From NCBI GenBank assembly GCA_021234155.1, contig JAJEKV010000051.1:9072105-9136104 (forward strand): DNA of 64,000 nucleotides, given 5' to 3'. This document shows, in pieces, positions 11,947 to 23,599 of this stretch; the stretch's first letter is position 1; every line of letters starts with the position of its first letter. The DNA comes from Isoetes taiwanensis (Eukaryota > Streptophyta > Lycopodiopsida > Isoetales > Isoetaceae). The notes under the pieces were generated by a model. It was not told where the DNA came from. It did no database searches and was given only the letters and a program-made list of their open reading frames with translations. Both the position numbers and the translations under genes were made by a program.

Positions 11947-14839
11947 ATGGGGACGGCCGCTCAACCCGCAGAATGTATCCTCTGTTCTATTTTCATTGTT
12001 GTAATTCCGGTTGCTTCTTTCATGGGCTTTATCTGGAGTAGAAATCATGTTTCCAATTTTGAATGAAGTATATTTAGTAGGTTAATCCTTGACTTCAGTA
12101 TTTTTGTGCAAAGTGAGCGAGCTGATAAAGAATATGAAAGTAGATACGCATACAAAGGGAGCAGACGTTGCAGAGGTATGATGCCGTTCTTTTAGTTCTC
12201 ATTAAGGCAGTTATGCTAGTGCCCTTGTGTAATATGTCGCATATGTGTTGCTCAGGCGGTTCCAAAGAAGGACGGCGTATTGACAGACCTAAACAGGGTT
12301 GTGTCATCTCCAAGTCCGACAAGTTCGAATGGCGATTTTACATCTTCAAATGGTTGGGTTCCAGAAACTTGTGTATACTATGCTAGTGGTTATCCATCCC
12401 ACGGATATGTCTATGATTATGGACAGGGAGGTCAGTTGACACAGGTCTTTGTACCCATTTTTTGGACCCATTTTAACGTCCCGTTTCTTTTACAGGAGGG
12501 GAGTGGGATGAATATTCACAGCAATATGTTGGCATAAATGCTGCCGATCTTCATTCATCTGTACGTCCTTTTTTGCCAAGCTTTTTCTAAGCCAGTATTC
12601 TTAGGAGCAGTTTGGATAACGTTTGGAAATCTTCTACTTACTCAACATGTACACATATATTTGCAGGGCCTATATACAGAAAATGGGTCAGTTCTGTATC
12701 ATACAGGTTATGGTTATCCACCATCTGGGGCGTATGGTCCATACACATCAGGTCCAATTCATGCTATTGGTGCCGATGGTCAATTTTATGGACCTGCTGC
12801 ATTTCAATACCCAGGGGCAATTTATCAGACACAGGGTACCCAGTATCTATCTCCTGTAGTAATGGGTGGTGATTCTGTAGCAGAAAATGGAACCATGGCA
12901 TCAAGTTGTGCTACCACAAATGTAACAACTGCAAACATGGCATCAAGGCCTGGATTTTCAATGGCACTAATTGCACCTCACAACCCATATCAAAGGGGAC
13001 TTGTCCCAATGGCAATGCACAATTATGATTCTAGATATCCTTCATGGAATGAGAAAAAAGAGAGAAAATCAAAGCCTGCGGCAAATAGAGTTGGTCTTAA
13101 TACGGGGAATGGAACTACACAATCATCTCAGAATTTCAAAACAAGTATTTCTCAGGTATGTGGAGTGTTATTTCTTCTATTATTGTTGTCTAATTGGGTA
13201 AAATATCCTTAACATAAATATGAATGCTCCATTGTACAGGCCGCTTCAACTCCTGCTCTACCTGGAGCACTTGGGAAAGGCTTTCCTCCATTAAGTAAAA
13301 CCATTCCCAACTCAAATGGATCAGCAAAATCAGGTGCAGCCCCAAGTTCAAACGGAACGGGAAAATTAAATGGAGGCACTACCAATGGTAATGACTTAAA
13401 GGCGACAAACAACGTTTGGAATAGCTTGGATAAAGTAAAACAGAATGGTGGATTACCTGTTCCTTCAAACGATTTCAGTAGCAATGGGGACATTTTAGAT
13501 GAGCAAAATAAAGGACCACGGACTAGAGTGAAGGCTCAACGTCCCTGTCTGGGTATAGTGAAACATTTTAGGGGACAAAATGGAATTCCAAATGGAAATA
13601 TTGATTGTGTCCCTGCTACAAAAGAGCAGTATAACAAGTCTGATTTTGTCACATCTTATGATGATGCGAAGTTCTTTGTAATAAAATCATATAGTGAAGA
13701 TGATGTACATAAAAGTATAAAATACAACGTTTGGGCAAGCACACCAAATGGCAATAAGAGGTTAGATACAGCATACCAGGAAGCTCAATCTCGAGCTGCT
13801 AGCAAAGGAAGCTGCCCTGTATTTCTTTTTTTCTCTGTAAGTGTAGTTCTCCGTTATGCGTTATTTTAAGAAAGGTGTCAGTGATTCTCAAAGTATCGTT
13901 CTTGATTTTTATGTACAGGTCAATGCGAGTGGGCAATTTTGTGGCCTAGCAGAAATGTGCGGATCTGTAGATTTTAATAAGAGCATGGATTTTTGGCAGC
14001 AGGATAAGTGGAATGGACGCTTTTCTGTTAAGTGGCATGTCATCAAAGACATTCCCAATAGCCAATTTCGTCATATCATTTTAGAGAATAATGACAATAA
14101 GCCTGTGACCAACAGTAGAGACACACAAGAGGTAGCTTCTCATCCTCATCTGCTTTTCCCTTCTGTTTGTGGTTTCTAATTTGATTCATTTGGGGACACC
14201 ACATCAACAGGTTAAATTTCAGCAGGGTATTGAAATGCTTAAGATATTTAAAAGCTACCCATCCAAGGCATCTATATTAGATGACTTCCAGTTTTACGAG
14301 AATAGACAACGAGCAATGCAGGAGAAAAGATTTCGGCATCAACTGCAAAGTTCCCATCAAGGGCAACAACAGGCAAGTAACAGTGTTATGTATCTAGTAC
14401 ATGGGGCTATCATTCTCACTTGTAACAAGTTCTAAAAATTAAGTTCTCCATTTAACAATGTGCTTGTTTGCAGATTTCCAATTTGGTACCAGTGAAAGCA
14501 CATACGGATGAGGTTCCTAATAATTTGAAACAAACTCATGGAAATGGAAATATGAGTCCTCTTGCAGGTGTGGGTTTAAAACCTGCAGCAACTGAAATGG
14601 AGAATGCTGATACAATTTTGAAAAGTGAGAGATTGCTCAGACCCCCAATTGAGAAAGGCGACGATAAGCCTGAAATGGCAGCTCAGAATTCTAAAGAGGA
14701 ACTGCAGGGGAAGCTTTCAATTGCAGATTCTGAAAAAGAAACAAAAAACTCTGAAGTGGAAGTGGCATCAGAGGAAGGAGAAAAGAAAAGGGAAAGGCTC
14801 TTACCTGGCATTAGCAATGAAGAAAAGGCGGTTGAGTGA
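11947..14839 (+). CDS. YTH-domain m6A reader, ECT family (9 coding exons)
   Basis: Cytoplasmic reader of N6-methyladenosine in mRNA, of the plant ECT (EVOLUTIONARILY CONSERVED C-TERMINAL REGION) family. Exons: 11947-11974, 12114-12175, 12256-12430, 12496-12560, 12667-13155, 13240-13836, 13919-14131, 14211-14372, 14474-14839. They join in frame to a 718-residue protein with no internal stop. Residues 1-400 are low-complexity, rich in Y, G, P, S and N ([15 protein letters not shown]), as in ECT proteins. The YTH domain is about 415-560: [62 protein letters not shown]. The tryptophans of NVWAS, FWQQ and DKW suit the aromatic cage. The tail is K/E-rich. All introns are short; eight are GT-AG or similar, and the one before the last exon appears to be GC-AG. 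The start (MGTAAQPAE) is chosen because it splices in frame to SELIKNM. This is the only gene in the window that looks intact. Confidence 0.93.
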
Positions 14840-15183
14840 TAATTTTTGGTTATTTACGTTGCAGTGCATTTGCTGCTAATTTGTGGGGTTGTGTTGAGTG
14901 CTCATTTTTGCGAGTAGCTAACAAAGTTTCGTTTCACAGGGTTTTCTCTTCAGCTTGTAATCTTTGGTTATCCACACAAAAAAAGTTAATTTAAATTTGG
15001 AGAAAACAAAATTTTCATCACACATTTGGTGGGCAAATTGCTTTTCTTTTTCTTCTGTCTAAGATTCCTGTCAATTATTGCATTTTCTAAGGTTGCCCGT
15101 GTTTGTCGCTAACCGTCAAGGAAAGTTGGTGTTGATTCCTGTTTGAGAGCCAATGGCAGACTGCCATGTGGCAATCATTCTAT
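14840..15183 (+). other. Probable 3' UTR of the YTH gene and spacer
   Basis: T-rich sequence after the TGA stop with TTGTAATC-like motifs. No other gene seen. Confidence 0.4.
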
Positions 15184-15234
15184 TCAAGAATGGAAAGTCA
15201 CTGCTCCATTCTGGCATGACCTCCTGCAGCCGGT

Positions 15235-15545
15235 TCGTTGATGACCAACAGAGTTTTTTCTGAGTATTTTGCTGAGTTTTTGCAGAGTTTTTGCCATAGC
15301 CGGTTCTGGCATGACCAACGGAGCAGCCATAGCCGAAGTTTTCGAAGCTTTTCTGAAGATTTCTGAAGCCATAGCCGACTGAAGATTTCTGAAGCCATAG
15401 CACCGGATCAGCCTGGATTTCTGAAGATTTCTGAAGATTTTTGAAGATATCTGCACTAAAATATCTCCGCCATGCCTTTCTTTGACGTCTGAAGCACCAC
15501 TGCCGGATCTGAAGAAATCTGAAGCACCACTGCCGGATCACCTGC
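15235..15545. repeat. Minisatellite of GAAGATTTCTGAAGCCATAG-type units
   Basis: Irregular tandem units built from TTTCTGAAG, GCCATAGCC and GAGTTTTTGC words, with duplicated ends such as GAAGCACCACTGCCGGATC (twice, about 15490-15540). Open frames run through it on the minus strand because of the repeat period, but they resemble no protein. Confidence 0.65.
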
Positions 15546-15590
15546 TGCCTCGGATCATCTGCGCCATAGCCTTTCCTTGACGTCGTGGAA

Positions 15591-15751
15591 TGGCAAAAGG
15601 GAGCCGATTCTTGCCTGAGCAGGGCAAGCTGGCTACTGCCAGCAGCCGGGAGCGCAGCCGATTCTTGCCAGAGCAGGGCAGGCGCGACCGGCTGCTGGCA
15701 TGCTCAGGCAAGAATCGGCTCCCTTTTGCCAAGAATCGGCTCCCTTTTGCC
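15591..15751. repeat. Foldback with 30-bp perfect arms
   Basis: 15592-15621 (starting GGCAAAAGGGAGCCGATTCT) is the exact reverse complement of 15700-15729. The spacer is about 78 bp. The right half-arm is repeated once more at 15731-15751 (AATCGGCTCCCTTTTGCC). The spacer also holds a second copy of the AGCCGATTCTTGCC block, so the structure is a nested inverted repeat. Confidence 0.85.
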
Positions 15752-16799
15752 ATCCACATAACATCACGGCGGCGTGGTGGCCCTTTTGTGCAGATGCGTT
15801 CTAGATAGCGAGGACACGGGCTGCACGGATAATATTTAGTGTATACTTTAACAATTGACATGCGTTTTCACAAGTCGTTTCAAATTTCACCTTGGGACTT
15901 AAAAATTTTAGGGACTTAGAAATTTTTGACGATTTCAGTGTCGGTTTTTTTTTGGTAACTTTTTGGGTCTAACTTTTTGGTGGCGATCTAACTTTTTGGT
16001 GGCGATCTGGTGGCGCTGCCAAACAATGGAGCTTTGCCAAAATAGGGTTTTGCCAGAACAAAGCTTCCCTCGTAGCTTTGCTGGAACAAGACTTCGCAGC
16101 AACAAAAGCTTCCCCTGCAAATCGCGCTTTTCTTTTGTTTATTTTGGTTCTTGGCGAATTTGCTAGCGATGATCAGGAGGCTATCAAAGCTGCTACTCCC
16201 GATTTATCTCCTTTTGCTATGCAAATCTACATTATCGATCGCACTCCAGCTAGATCTTGGAGCAAAGCTCTTCTGTAGAGTATTATACCTGAATTTGCCC
16301 TTCCTGTTTGAGCCATTCTATCCATTCTGTACACTGCCAAAGGTTTCATGTCCCTCTATGCTTGATTCGTTCTACAAATCTGAACATGTTTGCCTTCAAA
16401 CAGGGAAACACAGATCAAGAACGAGAATCACAAATATGAACGAGGAAACACCAGGGTTAAAAGGAAATTTCTAGGTCCCTAAGGTTACGGAGGGGAACTT
16501 CGGTCGTAGGGGGTTTCTGGAGGAAACTAGCCCTATCCCACGAGACGTTTCGTGTTGTATGGGGAACCTACAGCACCTGCATGAACTTGACCGCTTCTGA
16601 AAACCTCTAAACGCCATAGGACCCCAGACACAATTTTGGAAGGGGAAACTTGCAGGAGGAGGGAGTTTAAGGGGATAAATATTTGTTTGATGGAATTTGT
16701 TTGAAGCATCCTTGTGCTGACACGTATGGCGGCTACGGCGGCGGCTATGGCGGCCTTTTCTCCTGTTTCGTGCTCTGATGCTGCTTTGCTCTGGGTATG

Positions 16800-18335
16800 T
16801 GTGACGGGCCTGGCCAGTTAACCTCTCGGTAACTGAAGATCCCATCGATCTCTACCGTTGGATCTACTTAATCTCTGGGATTCAAGAAATTGATACATGC
16901 ATACTTAGGTAAAGAATTTAATCTTTATACATATTTTAAGGTCCCAAACATATACTTGCCCATTACTCAGCAATATCCCCACACGCAATGAATGTTCTTG
17001 ATAGTTATAGCTTCAAGCCCATATATAATAATAATAATGGTAGTAATAATCAAGTTTATTGAATAGCAATCACACACTTCTACTCTCGCCTTTCCAAAGC
17101 TTGGCTACTTTCCGGAGCATCTCACACCTCTGCTTACACCATCAACCACGGGGTTAGTCACACGGACTAAGTGGGGATCGGGGATCTAGGATGTCTAGCA
17201 TCAACAATACAAAGCATTAACCTAGAACAACAAAATTAACCTTACCGTAGCCTCTGCCTCCGTAATCCAAGTAACTAGTCCAAAGAAGCATGACCAATGC
17301 AACTTAATTCCACAAAGAAGACCACATATATAATAACCAAGCAATCATAGCATCAACATTGCAACCAATATTCCTCTGGGTCTGAGCAAGGTCAACTCGG
17401 CTGATCAGGCCAGTGACATAGAGGCGGGGTAACCACGTGTGTACACACCCATCCACGCCAAGGCCCAAAGATTGGAGGACCACTTAATCAGTGCATGACG
17501 TTGTACCATACGGTACTAACGCCTGATGTTCAAATAATACCATTTACATAGCACTGTGCAATAACCGCGAGTCTAGACCATCGCACCTAGACTCCGGCCC
17601 CAGAGGTCTATATCAAAGAATTACACCATAGATAATTACTTACAATTCACTATCATTATGACACATGCCTTAACAAGCTCAACATCAAGTTCATTCCATA
17701 ATACACACTTTATATAGCAAGAAAAAGTCCAACCATGACTCAATAATTATTATAGCCTCAATAATGCAATATGCAACCATCGCCATTAAATAAAAGATAA
17801 CATCTACCATCTTTCAAAGATTCACTATCCATAAGCCGTATGCTCATGTTCACAACCATGCTCATATAATCCAATTCTAATCCCATGTTGGATGCATAAC
17901 AACAAATGAAAAACAAGCACGAGATACTACACTAGAAAACCCTGTGTGTAAGGCTTGATCCCCACTGAAATCCCGCTATGCCTCTGCGTAGCCCCAAAGA
18001 ACGCCCCGGATCTCTACACGCAACTCACTCCTTCAAAGAATCCATCCGCAATCTATCTCCTTCCGAATGCTTCACCATCACAAAAAAGACTTCTTTCCCA
18101 TGGAAAACTCCTTCCCAAGAAATCAAGAATAATATTGTTGCGCTTATATAACCTAGCAATGCCCTTGCATGCATGCATGCATGCATGCATGCATGCACAC
18201 ACTGCATGCATGGACACATTGCATGCATGTATTCCTAACACATAATCATTTATTTTACCATTGAAAATGCACTCTTATATAATGGCAACGTTACTTACAT
18301 CTTAATGTTGGTGCTAGGTTGCTAGGTCCGTTACA
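16800..18335. mobile_element. Solo LTR with 5-bp target-site duplication
   Basis: The sequence starts TGTGACGGGCC and ends GGTCCGTTACA, which are inverted termini in the TG...CA form of LTRs. It is flanked by the direct repeat GTATG (16795-16799 and 18336-18340). No polymerase or gag sequence lies inside, so it is a solo LTR of about 1536 bp left by recombination between the LTRs of one element. A CATG/GCAT microsatellite (about 18166-18196) lies near its 3' end. The fragment at 769-1300 is a truncated relative. Confidence 0.88.
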
Positions 18336-18404
18336 GTATGGCAGATCCAACTCCGATGTTGGTAGTGGTTAGTACCAGTTTCGGCCGGCACAAATTTCCT
18401 TGAC

Positions 18405-18870
18405 GATACACCTCTTCTTCTTGAGCTGTGTGGCCCAGAGATTGAGGGAAATGGTTATAGCAGAAGTCCCCAAACTAGCTTCTGCTGCTGAGTACTTTTT
18501 CAAGATGGGCGTTGAAGGAAAGAGGTTCAGGCCCACAGTGTTGCTGCTTATGGCTTCTTCCTTGACTGTTGTTGTCACAAATGAACAACGCTAGAGGCAG
18601 CAGTGCATTGCTGAGATTACTGAGATGATCCATGTTGCAAGCTTTCGTCACGACGACGTCTTAGATAATGCGGATACAAGAAGAGGTATTGGGTCTGGGT
18701 CTTTGAATTTTTAATGGGCAATAAACTTGTTGTTTTGGCTGGGGACTTCTTACTTGCTAGGGCTTTAGTAGCATTGGCATCCTTAAAGAATACAGAATTA
18801 GTGGAGTTATTATCAAAAGTTTTAGAGCATTTGGTTACTGGGGAAATCATGCAATGGACGAATATCATGT
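18405..18870 (+). pseudogene. Solanesyl-diphosphate synthase fragment
   Basis: Trans-prenyltransferase of plastoquinone/ubiquinone side-chain synthesis. The sequence reads LREMVIAEVPKLASAAEYFF, KMGVEGKRFRPTVLLLMASS, then after a gap and stop IAEITEMIHVASFRHDDVLD, NADTRRGIGS and, in another frame, LVALASLKN and LEHLVTGEIMQW. The first aspartate-rich motif is still recognisable (DDVLD). A deletion after ASSLT, a GS insertion and frameshifts make it inactive. About 155 codons run without an intron, which may point to a processed copy, though one exon is also possible. A short MAATAAAMAAF frame at 16722-16795 on the other side of the solo LTR could be a transit-peptide start; this is speculative. 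Confidence 0.82.
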
Positions 18871-18914
18871 GATGCAAACAAGATTGACAGAAATGAGATG
18901 GTGATCTTTGTGCT

Positions 18915-19165
18915 TACTTTAAAGGATATTTCATCATAAACCCCTGGTCTGATTTGGATGGCATTATATCCTCCATCATTGTAAGCCCAGGTTCTGGCTA
19001 TTGTGAGGCCTAATCCAGCAGCTTGCTGCATTAACATGCTCACCTTTCCTCTGTTTGTTGGATCTACTGACATATAATGCATCCCAGTAGGCATTGAATC
19101 CATTCACATAAAAAGGATGTCCATCCAATATGAACTTGGTTCCTTGTGTTTTCACAAAGAAGTCG
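18915..19165 (-). pseudogene. Mannan endo-1,4-beta-mannosidase fragment
   Basis: The minus strand reads TKFILDGHPFYVNGFNAYW, then SVDPTNRGKVSMLMQQAAGL, GLTIARTWAYNDGGYNAIQI and RPGVYDE. This is the N-terminal part of the GH5/GH7-type plant endo-beta-mannanase barrel (family pattern: ARTWAFSDGG). There is a small frame change near 19085. The catalytic glutamates lie further downstream in the family and are absent. It lies tail-to-tail against the solanesyl synthase fragment. Confidence 0.8.
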
Positions 19166-19355
19166 CATTTAATTAAAGTGGGTCAAATCTCGAATTTTGG
19201 GACTCGGACTGAAAATGGGACTCATACTATAGAAAAAAAAATTCTGAATTGAATGCTTGAATAGAATTACACATCACACACAAAGAACTGGGTAACTTGT
19301 TTTCCTCATAAATTTTACAAACCACTAGTTGAGAAAGTTTTCAAGCTTCTCAATA

Positions 19356-22257
19356 TTATCTACCCTCATACAATGATATAGCATGGAGATTGCTCATGGC
19401 TTTGTCCATCTCCCATTTTGGGATCTTGTGTGTCTTGTCCTTTGCAATGTGAGAACTTGGATATGACCATACCACACACTCCACCAATTCCCTCCTTTGA
19501 GGATCAGCATGATTTGCCCTCCACTTCTTCTCCCAGCAGTCGGTGTATTGCTCCTTCAAGTTGCCCTTCTTGTGTCTTCCAATGGGCTCCCAATATTGAA
19601 CTTGGAATCCAAGATGCAACTCCTCTCCGTCAGCCATAGTGGTGGTTACATGAGAGAGTGCCACCCCTAACCATATTGGACAATCCTCATCATCAGGCCT
19701 TACTAACACAAAGTATCCTTCCTTGATGTCCTCAAAGGGATCCCACTCAGGAAGATCAAACCACTTCGGCTTTGAGGCCTTACTTCCCACAAACCACTTG
19801 GAACCTTTGTTAGGACCCAAATGAACATTCTTAGACGTGCTTGCTCCTTGAGAACCCTCCCATATGAACTCTGGCAAGAACTCGCCTCTCGGCTCCCCCC
19901 TCCCACATGGTTGTTCAGTTTCTAAGCATGTCACAACTTTCTCCCAGTAATTGATTAGGGAGTCCATGTGATTTTTCTTAAGAGTGGAGGTGTGCTTTCC
20001 ATTTCAACATCATCCCAAAGTCGTTATATAATCCTTGATGACCTTCACTAGTTGGCTAGAGTCTTTAATTGCCTTGAAGGGAGGTACCGGTTTTGGCTGC
20101 CCTTTAGGAATAAGAACTTCCCTCAGAGCACCCGTTGCCACAACTCGATTCCTTGTACAGGGCATCCACAACTTGTCACCGGTCTCCACTTATATTGCAT
20201 GATTGGTATTCCATCCCTAACCCAAAACTTGAACTGAAGTGGCTTTTATGTGTCCTCATCAACTGATCCTTACCATCTACAAGTATCCCTCGACAAATGA
20301 TTTCCAATCTGCAACCTCATCCATCAAGAAAGCCATTGGGTTGGGGTCAATGCAGCTCTCAAACACATCCATTAGTTCAGGGAGACTAGTCACGTTTTCT
20401 CTCTTGAGCTTGGTGGAGAAAGTTCCGAAGAATGCATCTATGTCATCATGCATATGCCCAACCATCATGAACCCCACTTTTACAACTTTGAATACTTCCA
20501 CTGCTGTCAAGTATGACATTGCCCCAAACATCCATCTATTCTTGTTTTCTTTCCAACAGTTGTCCAATTGAACACATAGCTCCTCTGGCAGTTGTTTCTC
20601 AAGTAAGGGAAAATCATCCCAAGTCCTCCTTGATTCACTGGACACCTTGGATGTGAGCTTTTTTATCTGCCTTTGGTAACAAAGCGGTTGATCATCCATC
20701 AAAGCCTCAAAAATGGGGGTTGATGGGGAATACCTCCTCCCTTCTATCGATCCTTTCTCTAGTATTCTAAAGCACTTGAAAATAGAGCTCACACGGAAGT
20801 TTGGATCATCCCTCCATAGATCAAGCACAAAATGACCATAGGTTCCAGTTCCATGCCCATGTGTTAAGACACTCGCCAGACTTACTTTCATCTGAAAAGC
20901 GTTTTGACAACGCTTGGGTAAAGGATCTAGCTTTGGCAAGAAAGTCTTGTGTTGGTCCATCTTATCATGAATTATACACAAAAATCTGTCAGGCTGCAGC
21001 TGAGAAAATGTTCCCCACTGCCAATACAACTGTCTACATGATATTTGGTCCCTTTGGTGATCTGCAAATTGCTCCCTAATTGCCATTCTTTCTTTCTCTA
21101 TTGCAGTTGATGCAAGTGTATCCTTGAGTTGAATGCAAGTGTTGCACTTGGAGAATGGCATGTATTGCAGGATACTCACGTCTGAGAAGTGAGTGCTCCA
21201 TAACTTGTTGAAATGTGATTGAGAAAGAGGCCAACCTCCAGTAGTTTCTAGGATGGAGTTGACCTCTTTAAGGCACTCTTTTTGGATATAATGTTGTGGC
21301 AACACCCTTTGCACCACTCGCACACCGTGCTCGTTCACCTTCGACTTGTGGGGCATAGATTGAGACATGGTATCTCACAAAGCTCTCGAAGACTGCAACG
21401 GCCTTTAGAGTGTTTGCTCTAGGTTTCAAAGTGAGTGCATTGCCATGTTGGAACAACCTGTGCCTATTTCTAACCTGCTCCCAGTATCTGTAGAATGAAG
21501 ACTTGCTCACGCCAAGAATCCATCTCAATGCTCTCATACATACCTTCAGGCCCCTCAATTGATATAGTAACCTTCCTGTGTTTTCATCATACCTGGAATT
21601 TCTACACAAGGAGTAGATGAAATTAATCCTATCTTTCTGAAGCTGTTCAATGTATTGGGACCTTATCTCATCGAGGTCATCCACACTGTACTGGACTGTG
21701 CAATCTAGGTTGCAACACTCTTGTCCCCTAATTGCCTCTAGGTTTTCTTTGGTTGGGGCCATACTTTCCATCCTTTCTAAATATTTGTCACTTTTAGGCC
21801 TCTTGGGCACCCTTGGCTGCCTTTTATGAAAAACATACACCTCTTCCTTGTGATCAAAGGATGCTCATCCACCACCAAATCTTCCACATGGCCTGCACTG
21901 GGCCTTGGGGTATGTAATTCATTAGGGCCTTCCAGCTTCTCACCATTCATGTTTGTAATATATCTAATTGGCCATCTTAACTGAGTTTGGGACTCCAACA
22001 CCCAGAGCACACAATGCACTAGAGCTTCCCTGGGACATGATTGTATCAACTTGGATAAGAAGCTTCCCAATGCCAACTCCAAGATGATCATCTCCCAGCC
22101 TTTCATCATTCACACTATCAAAAGGATCAACTGCAGTTATGATGCCCTCTGCAAATACCGTCTCGTTGCACAGGTGCATCAATAAGCAGACCATCTTCCT
22201 CCATTGGAGCTTAGGGCAATGCCCTGTGCTGGGCTTTCTTGCCTCCATTTTGTTCAT
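19356..22257 (-). pseudogene. DUF7869-like, DDE-type transposase-like gene (decayed)
   Basis: Minus-strand gene in five overlapping frame blocks. 22257-21777 is the N-terminal part. 21840-21420 has a CCNLDC cysteine cluster and the RLLYQLRGLKVCMRALRWIL segment typical of this plant family. 21368-20277 is the core, with FSKCNTCIQLKDTL, then IIHDKMDQHKT (about 20966), QLDNCWKENKNRWMFG and VGHMHDDIDAFFG. These three acidic positions match the DDD/DDE order seen in the DUF7869 family. 19967-19356 is a C-terminal module with PIWLGVALS. Stops and frame changes separate the blocks. No terminal inverted repeat or target duplication could be defined by eye. The family function is not established; the transposase call rests on the acidic triad. 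Confidence 0.72.
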
Positions 22258-22269
22258 CTCACATGCTCC

Positions 22270-22590
22270 CTAAATGAAATAGCACACGTTTAAACCATGT
22301 ACAACCATTAAAACCATTAAATCTATTTAAACCACTAAAACCATTTAAACCATATAGAACCATTAAAAACATTACAACCATATAACCATTAAAAACATTA
22401 AAACCATATAACCATTAAAAACATTAAAATATTATAACTATATAACCATTATAACCATTAACCATTAAAACCATTAACCATTAAAAACATTATAACCATT
22501 AACCATTAACCATTAAAACCATTATAACCATATAACCATTAAAAACATTTAAAACCATTAAAATATTGGAAATATTGAAAACATTTTTGT
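22270..22590. repeat. AT-rich minisatellite of AACCATTAAAA units
   Basis: Tandem array of 10-25 bp units combining ATAACCATTAAAAACATT and ACCATTAACCATT. It is strongly strand-asymmetric (A and C on the plus strand). It lies just upstream (minus sense) of the DUF7869-like gene. Confidence 0.85.
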
Positions 22591-23590
22591 GCCCACGTGG
22601 TGCCTCGTCAGCGACCGCTGACATGGCCACGTCAGCAATCCGGACACCCAGGTCACGGATGGCATGGCCCACACGTGAGAGGGTGTCATAATGGCACTTT
22701 ATCGAGGTTCGAGGGTGCAGCCAGAAATAACTGCACTCTCTTCCTCTTCCTCCGCGACCCATTCATCCTCCCTTATTCTTTCTCCGTTCTGTTTTCTATT
22801 CCATCTCTAGAGCTCCCCCTTGGCGATCCATCTATTCACTCAATTCCGACGTCTTCTTATGACAGCAGCCTGGTCGACGGATCGCGACGCATCTAGCGCC
22901 GAGGTTTTCGCGCAGTTTGAGTGTTCGAGCGGCCGTTATTGCCTAACAAGAAAGTGAGGTTCTTCTCTGTAAGTTTTTAGCTTCTTTTACTGCTTCTTTT
23001 TAGTTTTCTGTAAGTCCTTTACTGCACTCTTACTTATATTCTTTTATTAGAGGTTCTTATTATCCCCTGATACAATTTCCAGCCCGACAAATCCCTATTC
23101 TCGCTTTGCAAACGCCTGTTCAAACATGGAACCAAACATGGAAGCTTCATTCTCATCCAACAAATCTGCCAGGTATGTTTTTTTAATATGTTCTCTTTTG
23201 TCTCCATTGTTTCACTCAATTTCACATCTATTCACTGTTTTCTGTTTTGCTTTTGTTTTGTTTTCTGTTTTTGTTTTCTTCCTCTTAGTTTTTGTTTAAT
23301 TGAATACCTTGTACAGGCATAAGTAAGACTAGTGGTAAGACTAGTGGCAAGCAACCGAATTAGGAATCCTCAGAGACAGGTGATAGGAAGAAAAAAATTG
23401 CAGAGCAGTAACAGAACATTACTATGAATGATTCACAACAGAAATTGCAAAACTTCTATGAATGTTTAATAACAGAACATAACTATGAATGAATGTTTCT
23501 AACTATGAACTAAGAACAGGAATTGCTTTACAGAAATTGCAAATCTTTCTAACTCACAGAATATCCTCCCTTGCAGGAAAGGTGTAGACT
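22591..23590. other. Unassigned region with CT-rich leader-like sequence
   Basis: 22730-22800 is pyrimidine-rich like a plant 5' UTR. A short ATG frame with a GT donor after SNKSAR (23126-23172) could be a small exon, but nothing homologous is recognised, so no gene is called. Confidence 0.3.
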
Positions 23591-23599
23591 ACACCCAGC

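Noticed and set aside
23126-23175. Small ATG exon with a GT donor
   Set aside because: The protein is 16 residues long, and no second exon could be linked to it.
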